In this document: positions 1-16,183 of the stretch, piece by piece
Position numbering within the stretch: the first letter of the stretch is position 1
Layout: each line of letters begins with the position of its first letter
DNA from: Eleginops maclovinus
Taxonomy: Eukaryota > Chordata > Actinopteri > Perciformes > Eleginopidae
Assembly: GCF_036324505.1 (NCBI RefSeq)
Contig: NC_086358.1
Coordinates: 6,144,768 to 6,208,767 of the forward strand
DNA: 64,000 bases
Reading direction: 5' to 3'
Translations under genes and position numbers: made by a program
Notes under the pieces: generated by a model
What the model was told of the DNA's origin: nothing
Seen by the model: the letters and a program-made list of their open reading frames with translations, nothing else
Database searches by the model: none

Positions 1-1
1 T

Positions 2-1022
<1,021 letters not shown>

Positions 1023-2890
1023 AGGGACCCCCTCTCCCCCATCCCATCACCTCCCATCTCTCTATCCATACTCCCCATACTCAACACAAAGCCTGGACAA
1101 CCCCAGACTATAGAAGACAGATCCCCGCCCCCCCCCCTGTCGCCTGGATTATGTACTTTTACACAAGTGGGAAACACCACATTATGGACTACCAGAGGGG
1201 AGCCACGTATCTCGGTTTGCCTCTTACCCCCCACACATTTTATCTTTGCTGTAAAACTCCCGCTCATACTTTCTGAGGCTCTGCTGCTCCCTTTAAAACC
1301 CCTGTCAAAACCCCCGTCATCTCATTCTGCTCCTTCTTGACCGCCTCTCCTCCTTCCTCTTCCCTTCTGTCATGCTGTATCAACTCTCTCCAGCCTGACT
1401 CCCTTCTTTACTCTCAACAAGGGGCCACACTCTCAGGTCTCTCTCTCTCGCTCCCTCCCTCCTCTGCCTCTCTCTCTCTCTTTCTCTGAGTGCCACAATC
1501 CTTGGAAAGCATCAGCATTTGCACTCCAGTGTTTCACACACACACACACACACACCACCAATATTAAGATATTACACATGGTGGGTAAATCCATTAAGAA
1601 ATAGGCCTTGTATTTGGCGTTTACTTTAGTGTTTCTTACTCATTGGAGCATTTGTCCAATTCTTAATGTATATTTGCTAAAGTGGGACCTGAAATGCCAA
1701 AACCCCTTTCTCCATGAAGGTGTATGCAAGTTTCACATGATGGTAATTGAAGAATAGTCATTTAGACGTGAGGAATCAAGTCTCCTCTCGACCTGCAGGT
1801 GGCGCCCCAAACATACCTGCTCATGTCACCATACTGCAAGACTCTTAAGAGGACTGTTGGTTTTGGTTCTTAGCATATCAATCACACCCCATTACAGACA
1901 ATTTAAATGAGTTGAATGTATGCATACTGTACTCTTTAGGTTTAGGCTCGACCTACAGTAATTCAAAATGTTTTTTATCGGGACAATACAAGGACTTCAT
2001 GTAAAACGGCCTTGAACTGGATGCTGAAACGGAAATGACCGCTGCATACAACAAAAAAAAAGTTTTCACATTGCTGGATATGAATAGAAAATGTTTGAAT
2101 ATTGATAGAGGACATTAGCTGTTGAGAAAACCTGCTCTGAAGAACGGTCTGTGCTGTGTGTGTTGTTCATGCAAACAAAAATGTGCTTGGTGCGTTGTGT
2201 TTGGCTCGTGCCGTTTGCCTGGAATGACCGTGGACGCTCACTTCAAGCATGACGTGATTCTTGTTTTCCTTTGCAAAGGCAGGAAGATGGGTGTCAGTGG
2301 TCTCGACGTTTAACTGTTAGTGTTACGCGCCTTCTAATGGTTGCAACAGCTTCTGTAAACCAATCACCAGTGTGGGACGCAGGGGTTTGAGGTGCTAGTG
2401 TCGATGTAACAACGCCCGTGTTAAAAATGCTGGAAGAGTTCGACTATCTATTTCTCATCCTTACCTCAGTACAACGTTTTTGGGTGCTGGTTCCCTTTCT
2501 GTAAAGCACATTTTCATTTCATCAGTTTACAGGTTATTTTTCAGTCGAATGTGCGTCCGTGGTTAATAAGGCCTGTCGGTGGTTCGTGTTGGGCGGGGTG
2601 CAGGTAGTGTAAATAATTAGCTTGTGTATCTCAGATTTTATTTCTTGACAAAATAGGGTTCTTTTTTTTTCTTCTTTTTCTTGAGAAATCCTAGAGCTTG
2701 AGAAACTGTATTAAATGTAGATATGTTGATAACATAAATGCCTGGTTCAGTTTTCATTTGCCCCCATTAAACCGTGAACTTTGAGTTTGTTGTTGTTCTG
2801 AATCCGTACAGATACCAACATATCGCTGCTGTACTACAAACATGAGCAGTGACACAAGCCCTGCAATAAAGGCACATTTGTTGAAGTTAC
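1023..2890 (+). other. Probable stub1 3' UTR
   Basis: No coding segment follows the stop codon. The stretch has a pyrimidine-rich first 500 bases, a C run near 1126-1136 and a short (CA)n tract at 1535-1556. The first well-placed AATAAA on this strand is at 2865-2870, suggesting cleavage near 2885-2890 and a 3' UTR of about 1.9 kb. The end point is inferred from the signal alone. Confidence 0.5.
2865..2870 (+). terminator. Candidate polyadenylation signal for stub1
   Basis: Canonical AATAAA in CTGCAATAAAGGCAC, followed by a T/G-rich stretch (CATTTGTTGAAG then TTTGTTTTTTGAG), as expected downstream of a cleavage site. Confidence 0.45.
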
Positions 2891-3869
2891 TATTTGTTTT
2901 TTGAGTTTGTAATTTCCTGCAAACAAGAAGTTCCTTTGCCTGTTTTAGAGTCAACCTTTTTCACTTCTGTTTTTCCTGCAGGCAACTGCCTAGCCCCTGC
3001 ATACCCATTTAAGTTGCCTCATTTTCTTGGAAATACTCTCTGATGGTAGGTCTTAATGAAAGAAGACTTGACATTTGTATGAGAGCTGAACTGATTCATC
3101 TTCCAGACTGATCTGCAGATATTTCAGTATCAGTCTGAAGCTAAATGTCATTGAACAAGAGGGTATTGTTTGTCTTGGTCTAAATTGTTTTTATTTTTAA
3201 GGGTAAAAACTGTGTACTGGATGCTATTTAGTTAATTTGATTTGACATTGAGTGTGACGAATGGTTATATTTAAAGCCAAGCATGCTCAAGAATAATGCC
3301 TTCATTGTCCTAGCTCTCAAATAGATGGGAATTATGTTTTTAAGGGACTATTTCTTCAGTAGAAAGGCAGTGAAGTTTTCAGAGTAAGCTGGAACTTAAT
3401 TCTTATTTTTTGGATAATAACAAACCAAATTTCAATCCTGTTCATTTCAATTGGCAATCATCTCAGACAACTCTCAAAACAGTGTCCTTTAAAAGTAAAA
3501 AATTGCATAGTTGACACAACTAACAAAGGGGGACAAACATGTTACTATCACAAAGATGTCACCACAAACCTGCAGAAGTCTCTGCCACAGCTCTTCCATA
3601 ACAGACTGTTCTCCCTGTGTGAGAACTCTGTATCCTCTGTATACCATGTGATGTGGACACAAACACATATGCGAGGGTGTGTGTTTGCATCAGTCACATG
3701 TAGACGGACAGTGTGACACAGCCCTCACACACACACACCAGGCCTATTGTCAGAGTATCCGTCTGATGCTGATGTCACGGCCCCGTGCCAGGAGGGAAGA
3801 GGACGGAGCACGGAGCGTTTCAGAGCGGACCGAGTTAGCAACATCGAGAGACAACACGACAACATCAAC
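2891..3869. other. Intergenic, stub1 to pentraxin
   Basis: About 1 kb without a convincing coding segment. The last 200 bases must hold the pentraxin promoter and 5' UTR, but I see no clear TATA box. A small CA-rich patch lies at 3725-3740. Otherwise nothing recognisable. Confidence 0.5.
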
Positions 3870-5432
3870 ATGGTGAGAAAAGCTTTTCCTTTTCATGTCA
3901 TTTGGTCTCTGGTGTGACTTGTGTGTGTTCATGGATGAATAGGTCTTAATTCTGGATATTCTGAGAAGGTAATGTGTTTTTTTTCTTTCTGAAGTTTGTC
4001 AACACGGTGAGATTTGCTCTGGGTGTTGTTGGTGTCTTTGGATGGTCTCTGATGCTCCCGTCTGCCACCCAAGGTATGAAATGAACAGGATGTCATTATA
4101 AAATAAATGGTAATCAAACTTCACATCTAGTTTTTTGCCACATCCATGCTTTGGGGAGTAACAGCATACATGTAACAGGATTAGGTAATTAGAATACAAC
4201 ATTTTTTCCCCCTAAAAGAAATCAGATTACTGCTACATACACAGATGTGGATTACTACTACTACTATCAAAATAGTAAAGCAAATGTAAAATAAAGAGCA
4301 ATATATGAAGAAACATAGACACATCAAAACAGTGTTCCAGTGCTTCATGATGGCCTCTTTACATAATAAACTCAAGTCTTTTTGACATTTATTTTCTCTG
4401 ATTTTTAACCATTATACCTAGTAATCAGGTGACAGTACTTTTATGTTGTGATACATAGATTAGGTAACTGATAACATTTCATCAGGTGACTAGTATTCTT
4501 TTAAAATGACCTTCTCAACGCCTAAATCTGAAAGCATCTTTTTTTTACTTATAATATACCAATATATATTTATATATATTATTTGTATTTTTTATAAAAG
4601 TCGATTGCAAAACTGTGATATTTAAAGGGGGCTTAGATATGTCCTCATCATAGAACGTGCCCTTGCTTCAATACATAGTAAAACAAACTCCACCAAGAGC
4701 CGAGCAGTGAGATAAAAACAAGGTAATTAGTGATTGAACACATTTGAAAATAATCCTCCCCACCCTGACCACATCTCTCTTTGTGTCTCACTGACTGTTT
4801 CTTCCCTGTGTGTGACTCCAGTGGGTCTGAGCGACAAGGTCCTGGTGTTCCCCTATGAGACCGACTTCAGCTTCGTGGCCCTGATCCCGCAGAAGGAGAT
4901 GGGGCTGAGGGCCTTCACTCTCTGCATGCGCGTGGCCACCGAGCTGCCTGAAGACCGGCAGATCATCCTGTTCGCCTACCGCACCGCCGACTACGACGAG
5001 CTGAACGTGTGGCGTGAGAGGGACGGGCGCGTCTCCTTTTATATGAGCGGCGACGGCATCTTCTTCCACCTGCCGCCCATCACCACCTTCCGCACCAGCC
5101 TCTGCCTCACCTGGGAGTCTCGCACCGGCCTCTCTGCTTTCTGGGTGGATGGGAAACGCAGCACCTACCAGGTCTACAAACCTGGGCACACCATACGTCC
5201 AAAAGGCACCGTCCTCCTGGGGCAGGACCCAGACAAACACCTGGGGGGTCTGGAGGCCGTGCAGAGCTTCGTGGGCGAGATGACGGATCTGAACATGTGG
5301 GACTTTGTGCTCTCCAGGAGCATGATCCAGGCCTGGCACTACGGACACAAGGTCCCAAAGGGTAACGTGTTTGACTGGGGCGCGATGGAGTACGAGCTGA
5401 ACGGGAACGTGATGGTGGTGGATGATGACTGA
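3870..5432 (+). CDS. Secreted pentraxin, C-reactive protein / serum amyloid P type
   Basis: Three coding segments join in frame: the ATG alone at 3870-3872, then 3995-4073, then 4822-5432. They encode 230 residues. The second segment gives a hydrophobic signal peptide (FALGVVGVFGWSLMLP). The third encodes the pentraxin domain from VGLSDKVLVFPYETD onward, with the LGQDPD loop and the NMWDFVLS strand near its end. The two disulfide cysteines (FTLCMRV and TSLCLTW) are present. The family signature HxCxSTWxS is altered: it reads SLCLTWES, with Ser for His. Compared with human CRP, calcium ligands Asp60/Asn61 appear as Tyr/Asp and Glu138/Gln139 as Asp/Pro, while Asp140, Glu147 and Gln150 align as retained. 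Pentraxins are secreted, usually pentameric, calcium-dependent pattern-recognition proteins. CRP versus SAP cannot be decided here. Start choice: reading through the first GT gives a stop after 15 codons, so the spliced form is preferred. Confidence 0.9.
4074..4821 (+). other. Pentraxin intron 2
   Basis: Donor GTATGA at 4074 and acceptor ending at 4821 (GACTCCAG). It is AT-rich, with an AT-repeat patch around 4556-4590. It separates the signal peptide from the pentraxin domain in phase 1. No other feature was seen. Confidence 0.85.
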
Positions 5433-5640
5433 CTCGAGGTGGGGTCAGGTGCAGAGAGGGAAGAGGCTTTAGAGATCTGTGTCGGTCTGATACTGATGTG
5501 TGGTTTTCTTAGATTCAGTGCTGTTTCATGTTAGAGCACTTTAACTGAGCATCCAAAATACAGCATCTCTCAGTTTAACTTGACATTAAGGAACTGTTGA
5601 TCATTAATGCTTTATTTAGGCATACCGCACAAAAGACCAG
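5433..5640 (+). other. Pentraxin 3' flank / 3' UTR start
   Basis: Non-coding sequence after the TGA. No AATAAA lies close by. The first is at 6373-6378, beyond a simple-repeat region, so the 3' end is uncertain. Confidence 0.35.
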
Positions 5641-5644
5641 GAGC

Positions 5645-5995
5645 CCAAAGTGTCATAAAAAAGGCTCAAAATAATTGCAAAGATACATTATAACAACCAC
5701 AGAGGGAGTGTATAAACCGCTGCAAAGAGACACAGGCGACCAGGCAAGGGGACGAAGGGCAAAACAAACCACAGAGACACAAAACGACAAAAACCTGTCA
5801 AAAAGAGACAAAAAACTACAAAAAAGGGCCAAAGAACTACAAATAGATATACAGTTACTACACACTAACAAAAGAACTAAAAAGTAACACAAAAGAACCA
5901 AACACAGAAGCAAAAAATAGTACAAATGGACACAAAATGACGTGCCACTAAACAACCAACAACACAGACACAAAACAACAACAAGTATAACTGCT
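5645..5995. repeat. Degenerate ACAAAA-rich tandem repeat
   Basis: About 350 bases made of imperfect units such as ACAAAACGAC, AAAGAGACAA and AACACAAAAG. Spacing is roughly 8-10 bases and the strand is almost free of T. Such decayed purine/CA minisatellites are common in fish intergenic DNA. Reading frames on either strand here are by-products of the bias. Confidence 0.6.
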
Positions 5996-7527
5996 GTGTG
6001 TCTGGCTGCTCTGTAGGACGGGTGGTGGGGCCTTTTTAATGTCTGTGCTCAGGGGCCCATTTGTTCATAATCCTCCATCTTTTTTTTTCTTTCTTTTAGT
6101 CTCCTTTGTGTCTCCAAGCTTCATCCTTTGAAATAGCCACCGCTAAATATTGGAGCTTTAAATGTTGACGTGCCAGATGCATCCATAGGGTGGCACTGTA
6201 CTAGTTCACATCAAACAGAAACGTGTGTCATGTGAAGCATTTTCATCTATCAGCGAATGTGATTTAGTTATGAACTGGAGTCATTACGAGCCCACCGATA
6301 ACTGGTTACGATCTGCTGCTATAATGTATTTAGAAGATGTTTTTTTTGGCCTTTAATGCATTTTATCTGGAAAATAAAAAACTGTAAGGATGTGTTTTTC
6401 TGTCAGAATTGCAAATACGGTATTTCATAAACCCCCCCCCCAAAAAAAGCCTGCTCTCATCCATTCAGACGACAACTTTTTTATCCAATGATATTATATT
6501 GATAGAAATATTAAAACAGCAAACTGTGAGATGCATTATTCCTACTGTGGAATGATTTACTGCACTCGCAGACAAATGGCAATTATCATGTTTAATATCC
6601 ACCGCCGTAATGCTGCCTTCGGTTAGCGTGTACTCACTCATGAATCTCACATGTTTCCCTGATGTAAGAACGCTTTTGGGTCTGAAATAAAATCTTGCCA
6701 TGTGCATAACTAATAATGTTTGTAATTAAAGGGAATATTTCGTCTTTGACTCTTTCAGCTTCCTTCTCTTAGTAATCTGTTATAGGGGACACATTTTTTA
6801 AAGGAATAATGACTTGTTTACATCATTTCAGCTATTTATTTATTTAGGAAATTAAAGGAAAATATCACTTATTCTGTTAAAGTTGAAAGGACAGTAATTT
6901 TCACCAAGATAGAGAAATACCTAGTTTTCCACCAATCAATATCTACTGAGAAAATATAAATGAAGTTTGAGTTATCGTACAGTTTCTGAGGGTTCAAACT
7001 GGCATGTTCATTGATTTTGAATAGCTTGTGCTCTATAGATAAAATGTCAATTTCTAGAAGCTTCTGCTCCCCTTACGGACGGTTACATGTAACTTGCAGA
7101 AATCAAATCAGATGGAGTTGCTTTTCTAACAAACCCTCTCAGAATAACCTCAAGGTCAGATCTTCTCCATCCGAGTGTAACACAGTAACCCTAAGTTCCA
7201 GTTTGCCGTCATGACCTCCTTGCAGAGCCGAGGAAGAAGTTTCCAGTGCGTACAGCCCCGTGCCGGCTCCCTTGAGGGTGGGAAAGTGCTGCGTTCCCAG
7301 TGTGTGTTTGTGTGTGTGTGAGTGTTTATTCTGACCGAATCACCCTTCGGCTCTCTCGCAGCAGCTAAATAAGGAGAAGGCAGGGCCAACGAGTTCTGAC
7401 TGCGGGTCAGCAGCCAAATGTTCCACCTTCTTGGATGTTGCAATGCATCAATCGCGGTGCCCACTCACTGTGTGGTAACACCTTTGTGGACCATCTGCCC
7501 ATGCCTGGCTTCTCAGCCCTCTGGTAC

Positions 7528-7528
<1 letters not shown>
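5996..7528. other. Gene-poor spacer
   Basis: AT-rich sequence with no convincing coding segment on either strand. AATAAA at 6373-6378 could be a distal polyadenylation signal for the pentraxin. A slightly GC-richer, non-repetitive patch lies at about 7200-7500. Confidence 0.4.

Positions 7529-7591
<63 letters not shown>
7529..7591. repeat. (AC)n microsatellite, about 63 bases
   Basis: Pure AC dinucleotide repeat. Reading frames of Thr-His or Cys-Val repeats that cross it are artefacts. Confidence 0.98.
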
Positions 7592-7592
<1 letters not shown>

Positions 7593-7848
7593 GGTCTGTT
7601 ATTCCCCTATTTTTGCATCTCTGGCCAAGAGGGGGACTAATTCCTCACACACACACATATGCAAAACATCCCATTTATTACCTTAATTATAATATTTTTT
7701 GGTTCTCAGTTATTTATTTTAAAACATCTTAAAACCTAATCTTACAATTTCTTGCACCGATCACAAGTGTTTTTTAGCAGCTCAAGGTTTTAATTATGGG
7801 CCACACACTCCACTGTGTCTGCACTAGAGGAGAACTTCAGGTAGTGAA

Positions 7849-7872
7849 ACACACACACACACACACACACAC
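7849..7872. repeat. (AC)n microsatellite, about 24 bases
   Basis: Short pure AC array. Confidence 0.95.
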
Positions 7873-8044
7873 TGTAACTTCTTGTTTTTGCTTCCCTTAA
7901 ATTGTTCCTTTATTGTTTCCGTTATTTACATTTTAAAACATGTTAATGTCCTGATAAAAACCTGCTTTTCTTTTTCACCAACAACCTTTTTATTTCATGT
8001 TAATATTTAGAGGCCACTCATTGCTGTTTCTGCACCAAAGCAGT

Positions 8045-8480
8045 ACTTATAGTGTGTAACAGAAGGACACAATAAGCGGCCGTGCGTCTCCACAGACTGG
8101 ATAATTATTCCCTCTGTGTCTCTCCATTGCATGTATTATCCAGCTAAGCAAACAGTTGCAGGGCCCCTTGTCCTGCTCGCGGACAGGGCCGCCAGTGTGA
8201 GCCTGTGAGATCTGCATATTGGCCCATGGTGGTTTAAGCTGTCTGAGGCGAGGCGGTGCCACTGACTGTATGTCCATGCGTGTGGAGCTGGTGAAAATGT
8301 TTCCACACGAGAGGAGATAGACGGCAAGAGGGAGCCCCGCATGAGCCAGCGAGGGGAGACAGAAGGAGGGCCGTTCTGGATTCCTTCGAGCAACTCCAAA
8401 TAGATTTCCAGGCAAAACATATTTGCATACGCGAGATAGTGCTACGAGCTATCTGAGTGAGCTGTGGCATGTGTGCATTG
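8045..8480. promoter_or_regulatory. Candidate conserved non-coding block
   Basis: A roughly 430-base, non-repetitive, GC-richer island in AT-rich spacer. It has several developmental-factor-like words, including an ATTTGCATA octamer (POU type) near 8421 and two GGATAATT words (about 8098 and 8488). No coherent reading frame or splice structure explains it. Conservation is not tested, so the call rests on composition alone. Confidence 0.25.
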
Positions 8481-9005
8481 AACAGATGGATAATTTTTTT
8501 AGAGCTTTCTTGCAGAAATATTCAGCCCATTAAATTGAGATCTGAGGCATTATTCAGCCTGCTTTTGTTCACCAAGCTCACAAAGACTCATCAGGGTCAA
8601 GATGCTCTTGTTTGTCAGATTTAGTGCGTGCTAGATAAAAAAAGATGGTCAAAATGTGACAGAAGATCATGTTTAGAAACAAATTCCTGGGAAATAAGGA
8701 TGTCACAATGCCAGTGTTTGCATTCAGAGAGATTTTTGAAATGTGTTGTTAAAATTTCCCCTCAAAACTCCCCTTAAGAGTAAAGCTTTCAAAATGATTC
8801 AAAGTTTGTAGAATTATTTGTGCTCGCTTATGATCATCTTGGATCTGCTATGGGCCAAACAAGGGATCAAAAGGGCTAACCCTGTTCAGTCATATGTCTC
8901 TTTGTTTAGCTGTAGCTTGTTTTTTTAAAACATTTTTTAGGGACAGCGATGTGATTCCAACATTTTGGTACATGAACTTCTGCTCAATTTGGATTCACTC
9001 TTTGG

Positions 9006-9385
9006 TTTCCCTTTCCTGTAATGTTTTATTTATGTTTTTGTGCATAAAAATGGTCTGAAAAGGCTAAAATTCCCATGTTTACTTCTATACTAGAATGACA
9101 TCACCACGTTACACTCGGGCTTCTATTGGCTAGCGCTCCAGCACATTGTACATGATTGGCTAAGGGGCGGCTCATCTCTAAGCTATTGACCAAGCACAAC
9201 AAAGTCGGCCAGCTAACCAATCAGAGCAGACTGGGCTCTGGTTTCAGACAGAGGGTGAGAAGAGGTGCTGTACAGGCAGTATGAGAGAAATAAAGAGCTT
9301 TTTGAACATTAAAGCATGGAGACATGTCCCAGTAGAGGCACAAAAGACAATAAATGGCATAAATGGGCATATTTGAAATGTTAAG
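9006..9385 (+). repeat. Fish interspersed repeat, copy 1 (non-autonomous, about 380 bases)
   Basis: Shares its start (GCATAAAAATGGTCTGAAAA) and end (GAACATTAAAGCATG, then CATGTCCCAGTAGAG) with the segment at 59912-60110. The middle, about 9090-9260, is GC-richer and absent from that second copy. I recognise this as a very common teleost repeat with a non-coding body, but cannot assign a superfamily from sequence alone. Confidence 0.6.
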
Positions 9386-11184
9386 GTAAGCTGGACAGAG
9401 GGTGAGGCTGTGACCTGATTGTCAGGTTACTCCTCGCTCTGCTGCTCTCTTCCTCTCTCTCTCTCTTGGAGGTTATAATCTGCCAGTATGGCCGCTCGTC
9501 CTTCCCCTCTGGGCTGTATGAAAAATTCACCAGGCCTTCCCATTAGAGTCAGTCTGAATCAGGGAGCAGGCGTTACAATGGCCACACACACGACACATTT
9601 TTATCACTCGACACTTAGCAACGCAAATGTTATGTTCATGAAACACAAAATCACAGCATCTGCCTTCTTTTTTTTTTTTTTTGCTGCAGGTCAGGTCAAC
9701 TACATATTGTATGTATGTACTGTACACATAGATGCACTCACACAAGCATCCGCAGTCGAGAATTGTTAAAAACAGATGGACTCTACCCTTTTCAGGTCGG
9801 ACTTTTCACACTGATGGTGCGACACCTGACCTTTAACATGTGGGAGTGTGAGAGCAGCCGGTTTCTGGGGCTATACCTCCAGACAGGACCGCCAACGCTG
9901 TCCTGTCTACCTCTGAGGAAACACCTTCTACTGTCGAAAAGCCGAAAGACAAAAGCAGTGAGGCTGTACAATGGCCAGAATAACAGGAACACCCACAAAA
10001 CAATAGCCTTGCAATAACCTTTGTGAGATTAAATGTGTTGCAATAATTTGTGTGCTCAAAGTAAGTAAGTCGTAATACGTGTGTAAAAAATTGAAGACGT
10101 TTCTGGAGGATGTTTGTCAAGTGAAAAAAAGCACTTCTATATTGTGTATGAGAACAAACAAGCACTCAGTGGCATGATAAAAACACAGCAAGGATAGCTT
10201 CATTCGACACATCCCTCTTTGTTATTCCTTTGCAATCTCACCAGCCGTTTTAGGAAGCCTTGTATTCGTGACTTTTTCAATCAGTGTTACAAACTGAGTT
10301 GTGTCATTTCAAAGGCCTGCATAATTGAAACTGTATGATCCGGTGTTTTTGGAGGTTTGCTCAAATTAGGGACTTAAAGTCAGAATATCTCGGCATCTGC
10401 TGTACTGATTTCACATTTTTTCAAACCAAATCTCTTGTGAGACACCCTTACTTTCTGGAAGTCCACCTTTAATTAGTTTTAAATTTGGTAAAACAGTCAT
10501 TTTAAAAGGGATTCATTTGCCAAAGATTGTCTGGTTCCTGCAACAGGAGGACCTTTGACCGTTTTTCAGCCTTTTAAAGATGTCACTCTGGGCTCTGACA
10601 ACAAAAATAAATGTACATGTAAAAATATCAAATAACAAAATGTATAAATGATCTGAATTAAGATGGAAATTGTGTGTGGGAAGCTCTTATTTTGGATGTG
10701 ATGTAGTATGATATAGATTTGATTAATTTATACCGTCCATAATATATTCATAAGACAGCAACACAATCAGTAGAGGCTTGACAGATGAGTGGCTGTCAAA
10801 ACAAGGAAAGCAAACTAAATCTAAGCTGTATACTACTCATAAAACTACCAAACAGCTCAAATCCAAACTCTCCACATCCTTCCAGTGCCGATCCATCTTG
10901 GTGCTTCCCTGTCTCCCCCACCCCAAAAGATCTCCTCGTCCGATAGAGAAAAGAGGGGGGCTCTGTGGTTGAATGCGTTGCGGCTTTTAGCAACGAATTC
11001 CCCTCCGTCGCCTCTGGGCTGGCCTCTCCTGTGAACATATGAACCATGCCACAGCGTGTGGCGCTGGGAGACGGTCCAGGGCCTCTTGATTAAATATTAC
11101 AGCCCTCTAAATGGATGGAGATTAGCCTCTGTGGGAATGTTAGGGCTTAATTTACCCCCCGGCCAGATGTGTGTGTATGACAGT

Positions 11185-11186
<2 letters not shown>
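9386..11186. other. Gene-poor spacer
   Basis: No gene recognised. There is a poly-T run at about 9668-9682. A non-repetitive block at 10970-11165 has homeobox-like words (TTGATTAAATATT near 11087 and GGCTTAATTTA near 11142) and could be regulatory. AT-rich, unremarkable sequence otherwise. Confidence 0.35.

Positions 11187-11248
<62 letters not shown>
11187..11248. repeat. (GT)n microsatellite, about 60 bases
   Basis: Pure GT array. Confidence 0.97.
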
Positions 11249-12698
<1,450 letters not shown>

Positions 12699-12992
12699 GC
12701 ACTCTGCGCCACTGGGCAGGGACTAGCCTGAAAGATTGAAAGCAATTAAAACTATCATCTGCAGTGGCTCTGGGCGGGCCTGTGGCTGCGAGGGGGGAGC
12801 TGCCACAGTGCATCAGCCTCTCAGTCTCAGCAACGCGCAGCGACATGAGAGGCAGAGTCGCAACCCTCTCCGAAACACACAGGCACTGCCACGGCTCCCC
12901 TTGTTGCTTACACACGTGTGTGCTCGCACAGGGCTTTGTCATACGACTGCCATAATCCTGCTGCTGATCTTTCACCTGCTCGTGTGTTTCAG

Positions 12993-13081
12993 CGTCTTCC
13001 TCTGAGGGGTGAACACCTGATGAGGCTCAGAGATGGAGCATCCCAACAAACTCTGGGAGAAGTTCGACAACTCCGTGTGCA
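12993..13081 (+). other. Possible spliced exon with a start codon, unknown gene
   Basis: A pyrimidine-rich acceptor (CTTTCACCTGCTCGTG then TTTCAG) ends at 12992. A strong donor (A then GTGAGTGAG) follows 13081. Inside is an ATG at 13033-13035 opening MEHPNKLWEKFDNSVC, which leaves in phase 1. The segment looks like a first coding exon with some 5' UTR. I found no convincing partner exon within the window and do not recognise the peptide. It could be a fragment of a gene whose other exons lie outside, an unannotated transcript, or chance. Confidence 0.25.
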
Positions 13082-14022
13082 GTGAGTGAGCTTGTCGTGT
13101 CAACATTTAGCCAATATTGTTGAGAATTAGTGCAGGTACGCAGTGCGGGACTTGGTAATGGCCTGGCCTGGAGCACGGTGTGTCTCCAGAGGTGAAGCAA
13201 CACAAACAGTGACGACAGGAAAAGTTAGGATGCAGTGATAAGAGAAGATTGGGCAAGATGCCTTCGGTGCTCACATAAATGCTTGTTTTTTTTTCATGTG
13301 CATGTGTTACACAAGAAGTCTGCAGAGCCTTGGGTTCATGTGATCGTCAACAGAGGAAATAGTTATTGTTCTAGTAAATACTTTTGTGGCTTGGGATGCT
13401 TCAGTGGTGCACACACACCTGCATACAGCCCTCATCAGTCTGATCTCATTAAGTGCTGTAACTCCAAGCTGTTTGGGACAAACTTGGAGCAGTTTACCTG
13501 TGATCAGATCCTGGGGAATGGTGGCTGTCTGGCTCTGTTTGGACTGGCCCTTAACAAGTCTCCTCAGGACACCCACGCCACCATTATCAACTACCGTTAC
13601 TGTTTCTCTCTCTCTCCCTCCGTCCTCTCCCTCCGATCAGCTCTCAACCTGTCACTCTCACTTAGCATCGACATTAGCACCGGTGGTTTCCTCATCCTGG
13701 TCCTCTTCACCCCTCCCCGCCACCATCTCCCCTTGGTGCGTTTGAATACATATCTCCGATATTCAGCCCCTACTTAATTTGACAGGCCCCTGTTTTGTCA
13801 GTCTGACAGGCCCATAGCAAGACACTAATAGGCCACGGAGACCACCAGCAAAGGCACCAGCCAGGGAGGCCCCCGCGGTGCCAGTCCCCATCACCCTCCA
13901 AGTCTCTTGGGGCTATGCAGGCCGAGGAGAGGGGGTCAGGGGTGGGACGGTCAGGCAGGAGTGCTGTCACACCAGGCCACAGCAGACTGGACCCGGCCTC
14001 AGTACTGACACCCGTCACTGCT
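13082..14022. other. Spacer with a GC-richer patch
   Basis: An open frame of about 180 codons crosses 13235-13777, but it has no family resemblance and its second half is simple CTCTCT sequence. About 13790-14020 is GC-richer and ends in a C run. No gene called. Confidence 0.35.
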
Positions 14023-14046
14023 CCCCCCCCCCCCCCCCCCCCCACG

Positions 14047-14137
<91 letters not shown>
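14023..14137. repeat. Poly-C (about 21) joined to (AC)n (about 90 bases)
   Basis: C run at 14023-14043 followed by AC repeats at 14048-14137. It faces the GT array at 14301-14430, making an inverted pair. Confidence 0.97.
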
Positions 14138-14141
<4 letters not shown>

Positions 14142-14300
14142 GAGGGCAAAAAGAGCAGCCAGTGGGGGTATCCAGGGATCTAATGACTGCGCCTGTCACT
14201 CACAGCTATGACTGCAGTCGTCACAGAGATGGCTGCTGAGTGCGCTGCTTTGTTTGACGATGGACCCACAGTGGAGCAGCTGGGTCTGAGAGGGCTTATC

Positions 14301-16109
<1,809 letters not shown>

Positions 16110-16181
<72 letters not shown>
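16110..16181. repeat. (GT)n microsatellite, about 70 bases
   Basis: Pure GT array. Confidence 0.97.

Positions 16182-16183
<2 letters not shown>

Noticed and set aside
4788..5348. 186-codon open frame on the - strand across the pentraxin exon
   Set aside because: It is the complement of a GC-rich coding exon; the + strand frame matches pentraxins throughout.
13235..13777. 180-codon + strand open frame
   Set aside because: No recognisable domain, ends in CT-rich low complexity, and lacks splice or promoter context; considered as a partner of the exon-like segment at 12993 but the phase and acceptor do not fit.
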